From Monosporascus cannonballus (lineage: Eukaryota; Ascomycota; Sordariomycetes; Xylariales), in NCBI GenBank assembly GCA_004154925.1, contig QJNS01000092.1, positions 124,001 to 188,000 of the forward strand: DNA of 64,000 nt. The letters are read 5' to 3'. The stretch's first letter is position 1. Each line of letters opens with the position of its first letter. Below the pieces are notes generated by a model. The model was not told where the DNA came from. It saw only the letters and a program-made list of their open reading frames with translations, and made no database searches. Both the position numbers and the translations under genes were made by a program. Below, piece by piece: positions 58,032-64,000 of this stretch.

Positions 58032-58326
58032 ATGTTAGTTTCTCCACCAGGCCTACAAGATACTGGAATTGGCTAGAATGTTAATGCTCATACAATTTGT
58101 ATGGAAAGTAACATTATTTGTTCTTCTGCTGTTTCTACTACTGTTATAGTAGCGTTTTAAACTCGTGTTGAATGGGAAGGAATAGCTTGCAATCAGGGGC
58201 TTACTTATGCTGTTATTGTGTTATTGAAGTGACGATGAACTTACGTGTTTCCCTAAACAAACTTTACAGGACTCGACATTTTAACTTCACAAAGTCAAAT
58301 GTTGGATCGAGTGGAGAAACTAACAT
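58032..58326. mobile_element. MITE-like element with 16-bp perfect inverted ends
   Basis: The left end ATGTTAGTTTCTCCAC (58032-58047) is matched perfectly by its reverse complement at 58311-58326. A TA dinucleotide flanks each side (58030-58031 and 58327-58328), which fits a Tc1/mariner-type target duplication. The element is 295 bp, AT-rich inside and has no coding capacity, so it would depend on a transposase elsewhere. Confidence 0.8.
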
Positions 58327-58432
58327 TAAATAGCCCCGCGTACTGTACGATCTGGGGTTGGCGGGAACAACTCTTCAGCCACATCCCCTGCATCCATATC
58401 ACCGGCGGTATAAGTCTGACCCCCCACTCGGG

Positions 58433-58823
58433 CCCCGCCCCGAAAACGCGCCACCATTTTCCCATATAAAGTGCCAAAATTCCTATATTTGTAGAATACC
58501 TTATAGGTTATATAGATATTATGAAATAAAAAGCTGTTATTATTAATAACAGCGCTTTACAAAGTTAAATTTAACTTTAATAGTAGTTATAATATATCTA
58601 TCTAGCTTAAATGTTATTAAATTTATTAATAATATATATTTAAAAAGTTTATATAAAATTTTATTTTCTTCAGTTAATTTTTAAAATAATTCTTAAAATA
58701 ATTTATTATAAAATAGCTAATGTAGTTTAGCGTGCGGATTATTTCTCCATTTTTATACAAATTTAATTCCATATTCCATTTTGTCAATTTTGTACGGGAA
58801 ATGGTAGTGCGTTGAGGGTGGGG
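58433..58823. mobile_element. AT-rich element with imperfect inverted ends
   Basis: The left end (58433 on, with ACGCGCCACCATTTTCCC) matches the reverse complement of the right end (to 58823, ACGCACTACCATTTCCC) over some 45 bases with gaps and about three quarters identity. The interior is over 80 percent A+T by eye and includes a perfect palindrome AAAGTTAAATTTAACTTT (58561-58578) and an interrupted one at 58533-58553. It could be an old non-autonomous DNA transposon that has decayed. No clear target duplication was found. Confidence 0.5.
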
Positions 58824-60140
58824 TTCCGACGTATTGATTACCCACCTACATTGTGGCTCTTGGACGACCCAGAAGATCTCTGTGTACTTCGTAACGAATC
58901 TTTCTTTTTACAGCCATAATGAAAGGAGTAGTGGCTTAGGCATTGGAGTCGTCTGTGATTGGGCCTCGGCTTATGGTCGTAGATAAACCGCTCCATAGAG
59001 AACCCTTAGGGCTCGAGTTGCACAAGGACGATTGAACATGTGGCGGCACTCCATGGCAATTTCATCATTCCCACTGAGGTTCGCACTATGCATCCGAGCT
59101 TATCGGTGGAGTGGACATATCTCATGCCTTCACATAAACGACTCATAGACGCCGATTAAGGCGGTATCTGAGTCAGACGAAGACCTCCTCCGTGTAGCGA
59201 TGTAGCATTAACCGCGTGTCGCACAGTGAAAAATTCTAGTGCAACAGTGGCATAAGCAACACAGTACCGCCATTGTCGTAGTGGGGCCGAAAGGGTTATC
59301 TAGTTACTGTCGTACAGACCATCCATGTCGGCACTCGTGCTAGCTCATCACCGCCAGAGATGACGCCGTTTCCGCACTTGTAACGTAGCTGTAAAACGAA
59401 CTCCGCAGATGAGTGGGCCGATTTTCTCCAAAATGTGCCAGCGGAACAGGACGCCATGGTGAGGGTGGTCGAAGTAAGCGGAAACGGCGTGTGGCTTGGT
59501 AGGTTGTCAATGTTGGGGATGGGAGAGCTAAGTGTTATATCACATTCGCACGTATTGAGCGGTCTTTATGTCCTCAGATCCGGGTTCACGCGATTGGGTA
59601 GTCAGCGATTCGATAAGGCTCCCTATCTTTTGCCGAGAGCGCCGAGCGTATACTAGGTAGTCTTAGATCGCAATGTGTTGCTGCAGTGAGTTGCAGCATA
59701 CGGTTGTGTCGTACACACTAGCTTTCAAAGTGTAGAAGTCGTGCACCCTTCGAAGATAGTCGCGGACACGGCAGCCTTGTTGATAGCAGAAGCCGATGGG
59801 AAGACTAAAAGGGAGTTATAGTGAAGAGCCGGAGGGACTGAAAACATTATGGGGCAGAGTCGGGGGTTTATCCCACCGAATGCGACTCGGAAAGATCCGA
59901 TCATTGCTGAAGAGACATGCTGATTTTCAGTAGCTCTCTCCATCAAGAGCCTGCTCTCCGATACCTAACTTGCTGTCGCCTGCGTCCGATTGTTGATTCA
60001 GAAATCTTAGATCGTGCTCATTGGTTGGACTAGGTGAGCTCGAGATGAGCATGGTGGTGATGGTGGGAGGGGAGAAGTGGCAACGCAGTTTCACTAGCCC
60101 ATCTCAATCCCAGGCGTGCGGATTTCTTGTGGATACAGCC

Positions 60141-60399
60141 CAAGTCGTGATCAAAAAAATTGACAAACCCACAGCCTTATATTAACATAAAATTTTAGCA
60201 AACGCTAAACAATTGCTACGACTATTTAAGTAAAGCTAATATATATATATTAGCCCTGATATCTAAAGTTTCAAATTTTACTTTATATCTTTGTTTAAAA
60301 TGATTGCTTTAATTTTTTAGATTTTGTTAAAGTTACTATGCTAATGTAGGGGTGAGACCAATTAGGTGTGGGCGTGTCAATCTTTTTGATCACGACTTG
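60141..60399. mobile_element. MITE-like element with about 36-bp inverted ends
   Basis: The left end starts CAAGTCGTGATCAAAAA (60141-60157) and the right end ends in its reverse complement at 60399; similarity continues to about base 36 with roughly five mismatches. Length 259 bp. The interior is AT-rich and contains a perfect 20-bp palindrome GCTAATATATATATATTAGC (60235-60254). ACAGC occurs at 60135-60139 on the left (one base short of flush) and at 60400-60404 on the right, a possible target duplication. No transposase is present. Confidence 0.8.
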
Positions 60400-62752
60400 A
60401 CAGCTAATGATGCGGACTACCTAGACAATTACTTGGCCAGCAAATCAACACTGCCATACGATAGGGCTGGTAGTCAAGATGAGAAGCCTGTTGGGGGGGT
60501 GCCTAGCTTGACCCCTGAGCTGCTGACAGCATTGACCGACTTGGCAACGGACCTAGGATCACGCCGAAAGCGATTGAGTTTTCTACGATGAGCCAATGAA
60601 CTGGAATGGCCCCCATAGGGCTGAGTGGAATCCGTGGGTGGAGAACCTGGGAGGGTTCGAGCATCCTTCTGGAGTGCGGCCGCTTCCGTGCGTTTTCCTC
60701 GGTAACCTCAAACAGGCTGAGGCGGTCGAGCCAGTATTCATAGTAGCTTTCATCTACCCATTGCAAGCAGACAAGCAGACAAGACAGAAAAGTAGGAGCA
60801 GCAGAAGCAGATGCGATACTTGTGGCTGACAGAGTTTTTAATAGGTTCTTTAACTGCTTGGGGAGATGGCTATGTGGTTTGCGGCAACGCTAACTAGGTA
60901 CCTAGTATTCGGTCTTGAAGGGTAGCGCACTTATGATTGGTGGTTCACTTTTCCAGAGATGGTGGGCATCCTACTGTATAATAGGTTTCATCGTTCTTGC
61001 AGACTCATTTCCGATACAGAAGATCTAGATCTCAGGTAATGACGTTAGTTATGGCTTGGGGTAGAAGGCTGGGCTTTGGAGCAATTATGACTTCCCCCGC
61101 CTTCTAACAGTACCTCGGTGAGTGAGGCAATGTATCCACGAGATCTTACATTGGGCCGTCATTGAGGATATGCCTAATCATGATATTTCGTTTCCCAAAT
61201 CGGGATACAGCATGAGATCAGCACGGCAGCTAAAAGTGAACTCGGGGTTCTCTAGCCTTGAACATGATTCATATCCTTTGACCGAGCATCCATCAGATAT
61301 GAAGTAATGTTCAAAGAATGTGAAATCAAGTGACACTTCTTTTCAGCCAGCCGCCTCCTAAGCCAAGACATTCACTAAAGATAAGCAAAGCACCGGCAAA
61401 ACCCGTTTGAACTATCTTTACAACTTCCTTTAACATTTTCTTGATTTATACATCAATTGCGAGTTAGTATTTTCATATTCTTTACTGGTCTCAAATGATT
61501 ATCTTAACACCTGCTGGCGGTCCTCGGTTGGCGGCTATACGGGAGGAGAAATAATAGTATGAAGTCATGCGAAGCCACAACATGCAGATCATAGTTGTAG
61601 AAAGGATGATATCCCTGTCCACCAGGACAGATATACACTGTATATACTGAAAATGACGTTCCCAATACCTATACCGTAGTGTGTAGGCGTCCCACTCATC
61701 AGGTTATCGGAGGTCCCTTGTGTCACATCGACATCCTGGTGTCCCGTGGTACAAAACTGCCTTGAGCTACTAGTATTTGATATGTGCCTTTGTAAGAGTC
61801 TGGTAGTTACGGTACTGTCCTGCAGATGTCGCTTATAGGGGATTAGAGCATCTCGAAGGACAATTGCTGGCGGGCGGCGCCCACCATAGCCAGCCATGAT
61901 CCATCACACCTAAGCAGCACACCCATACACACATGCAACAAGCAGCAGCATTTCGCGGCGCAACTTGAGATAACTCAAAGGTGACCGAAGGGGAGGGGGA
62001 AGAGGGAGAATTGTAACTCAACCGACTCACAATCTACAGTACTAAATCTAATTGATCAATTTTACGTACCTACATGGCCAATGCTACCTATACATGTAGG
62101 CTAACCCGTATTTGGACATGCACAGAGCAACCCGGCTACCTATACTATCGAAAAGTTCCGACCCATACCGCCTCTAAAGTCTAAGCCCCCAAATTCTTCA
62201 GTTCTTCCAAGATCCCGGTCAACAACTCAAACCGCTTTACGTTAGTTCGACTTATTATACTTAAGTAGCTCATCCCTCCCGCGTACAAAGTAGCCGGTGC
62301 CGCCAGTTTATTTGGACTTTGCATTCCCGTCCGTCGTTCTCTCCTTTGCCACTACAGTTCCTTGAGTTAATTACCTGATACGCTTTTATAATTATAAGGA
62401 CTCTATGAGACTCCTCCACACAAGTATTGTTAATGTTGTACGGCGCACTGTTCGTTGGTACCTATAATCGTTAGGAAGCTCAGCTTTCACGCGCCGCGTT
62501 CAAGTAGCCGATCCCAGAGATCTTCTCCGGTTGCCATTACGGCTACAGCTACCGTCCCCCACAGCGGACACTAGCAATTGCTATCCCTCTAAAAAGCTTA
62601 GAGATCGCTGGCTACCTTGCTAGGCGCACCATTCTGTCACTTTGCTCGTCTCGGACACGGAAAGTTTCGTGGAGCGCCTAGCGCGCTGTCATGAAGTTAA
62701 TCCTTCGTACTGCGTTCTGAACAAGTGAGAGTCGGTGTTTTACAAGTTCAAT

Positions 62753-64000
62753 ATGACGGGAGATCGAAGTCTTTCGCAGGCCGGAGGAATGGGCTCAACA
62801 CCAAACCAAAATGGTAATGGAACAGAAAGACCAAGGAGGGTGCGCACCAGCAAACCCAAGGTCAAAACCGGCTGCAACAATTGCAAGTATGTGCACCTGC
62901 CCCTTATGTTGACTTTCGATGCAGTATACCTCGTGCTGACCGACGCGACCATTTCCTTAGGCAGCGACGGATCAAATGTGATGAATTGCGGCCGGCATGT
63001 TCTCAGTGTGTTCGGTCCAAGAAAGACTGTACTGGCTATCCCCCTCCTCCGCGGCCTAAGATATTTGAAGAAGTGCGAATTGCTCCACGTCCAGCCGAAG
63101 GTAGTGCGCCTGGAAAACCCGACCCGGCAGCAGTACCCCATGCGCTCGTAGCGCAAGTCCGGCGGCGCTCACCCGTCGTGGCTCCTAGTCCTCCGAGGAA
63201 ACTCACTCCTCCCCTCACCCCGGTGGGGGCCTCCTTGACCCTTTATCAGCCGGCAACGTTTGCCTTCGACCCTCATGAAGGACAGTATTTCCAGCTGTTC
63301 AGAGAGCACACGGCCTGTGAATTATCTGGTTTCTTTGACTCTTCCTTCTGGACCCGGAGCGTCTTGCAGCAATGCCACTCGGAAGAAGCCATCCGACACG
63401 CGGTGGTAGCTTTAGGCGCACTGTACAAGACTCTGGATAAGATGACCGAGTCGCCGCCTGGTTCGCCGTCCGACATGGTCGACGTTACGGACCACGTCCG
63501 CAAGCACTGGGAGATTGCCTTTAAACACTACCATTATGCAATCAAGGCGATGTACAGCGCTATGTCGCAGGATCATACGACGCAACGCACCAGCCTCACG
63601 GCGACAGTCCTCCTTGCCTGCTTCGACTCCTTTATCGGAGACCACAAGCAGGCCATCCTCCAAATCCAGAGCGGCCTGGGACTGCTGGAGCAGTTGCGCG
63701 CTGAACGCAGAAGGGCCTTTCTCCCCAAACCTGAAGAGCCGGTTGACCAAGACCTCATCCAGATGTTCACCCGTCTGGCCATCCAAGCCAAGTCCTACGA
63801 CATGGCTTTCCATTTCCCTCAGCCCTTTGTCATACGCCTGACACCCCAGCACAATGAAAACCCAGCAACACCGCAGTCCGACGCGGGGTCACCTGTGTCA
63901 ACGACCCAGCCGCATATACCGGAGAAATTTCAGTCGCTTATCGAAGCTCGATTGGCTTGGGACTGCCTTTGCGAACGGATTATGCGATTCAACGAAACCA
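62753..64000 (+). CDS. Zn(II)2Cys6 fungal transcription factor, 5' part
   Basis: Exon 1 is 62753-62886; exon 2 starts at 62961 and is still open at the window end, so about 391 residues are visible. The splice joins GCNNC to KQRRIKCDELRPACSQCVRS, completing the binuclear zinc cluster C-x2-C-x6-C-x6-C-x2-C-x6-C at about residues 40-67; unspliced, the motif is lost. Such proteins bind CGG-type DNA sites. The region from about residue 130 shows the start of a fungal-specific regulatory domain (FREHTACELSGFFDSSFWTR, then EEAIRHAVVALGALYKTLD), as in DUF3468-type factors. The start is the ATG at 62753; a frame-open stretch just above it has no ATG. There is no neighbouring metabolic cluster in view; the genes it controls are unknown. 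Confidence 0.9.

Larger units (their letters stand above)
57491..62752. other. gene-empty region, right part, repeat-bearing
   Basis: 5.3 kb without an intact gene, holding the three inverted-repeat elements listed above. Remaining sequence includes an open frame at 59435-59656 that could be read further upstream (DEWADFLQNVPAEQDAM) but has no recognised family, and TACCTA-type motifs near 60895 and 62071. The last few hundred bases should hold the promoter of the downstream transcription factor. Confidence 0.5.

Noticed and set aside
1..64000. CRISPR array, prophage or bacterial operon
   Set aside because: No spaced direct repeats of that kind; the gene structure is eukaryotic throughout.

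Overview
The window is nuclear DNA of a filamentous ascomycete (Pezizomycotina, most likely a Sordariomycete). The evidence is short phase-consistent spliceosomal introns, GC-rich coding exons with AT-richer spacers, unlinked housekeeping genes on both strands, and proteins that read as fungal orthologues throughout. There are no operons, no CRISPR array, and I found no tRNA or rRNA gene.

Layout. (1) 1-1063: 3' end of a low-complexity fungal protein (DUF4048-like). (2) 2138-4470: V-ATPase catalytic subunit A in seven exons. (3) 5.2-7.2 kb: an AT-rich spacer and a broken, unidentified coding relic. (4) 7313-9727: a secreted acid-sphingomyelinase-type phosphodiesterase. (5) 10838-12228: a CASTOR-like ACT-domain protein. 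(6) 12.2-17.1 kb: a gene-poor stretch with a pentanucleotide repeat and a second broken coding relic. (7) 17.2-22.6 kb: a METTL25/RRNAD1-type methyltransferase, the SNARE Tlg1 and the mRNA-export factor Gle1. (8) 25.5-29.7 kb: the Ssd1/GUL-1 translational regulator. (9) 32.5-38.9 kb: an Rds1-like ferritin-fold secreted protein, sterol C-8 isomerase Erg2 and exosome subunit Csl4. (10) 40.1-48.0 kb: Rab exchange factor Sec2, an assembly gap inside a poly-G/poly-C block, tRNA pseudouridine synthase Pus4, and an RFTS-domain protein without a methyltransferase domain. (11) 49.6-55 kb: the post-transcriptional regulator Mkt1 and a 2-oxoglutarate/Fe(II) oxygenase. (12) 55-62.7 kb: a gene-empty block with at least three small inverted-repeat elements (MITE-like) and a likely coding relic. 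(13) 62753-64000: the start of a Zn(II)2Cys6 transcription factor that runs off the window.

The genes form no single pathway. They cover vacuolar acidification, sphingolipid and sterol metabolism, membrane traffic (Tlg1, Sec2), mRNA export, decay and translation control (Gle1, Csl4, Ssd1, Mkt1), and RNA modification (Pus4). Exon models were built by hand from splice signals and reading-frame continuity. Every complete model gives an open frame divisible by three.

I found no convincing new multi-gene system. The items most worth following are the RFTS protein (a possible Raf2/DIM-7-type heterochromatin factor), the MITE-like cluster at 58.0-60.4 kb, and the three degenerate coding relics.
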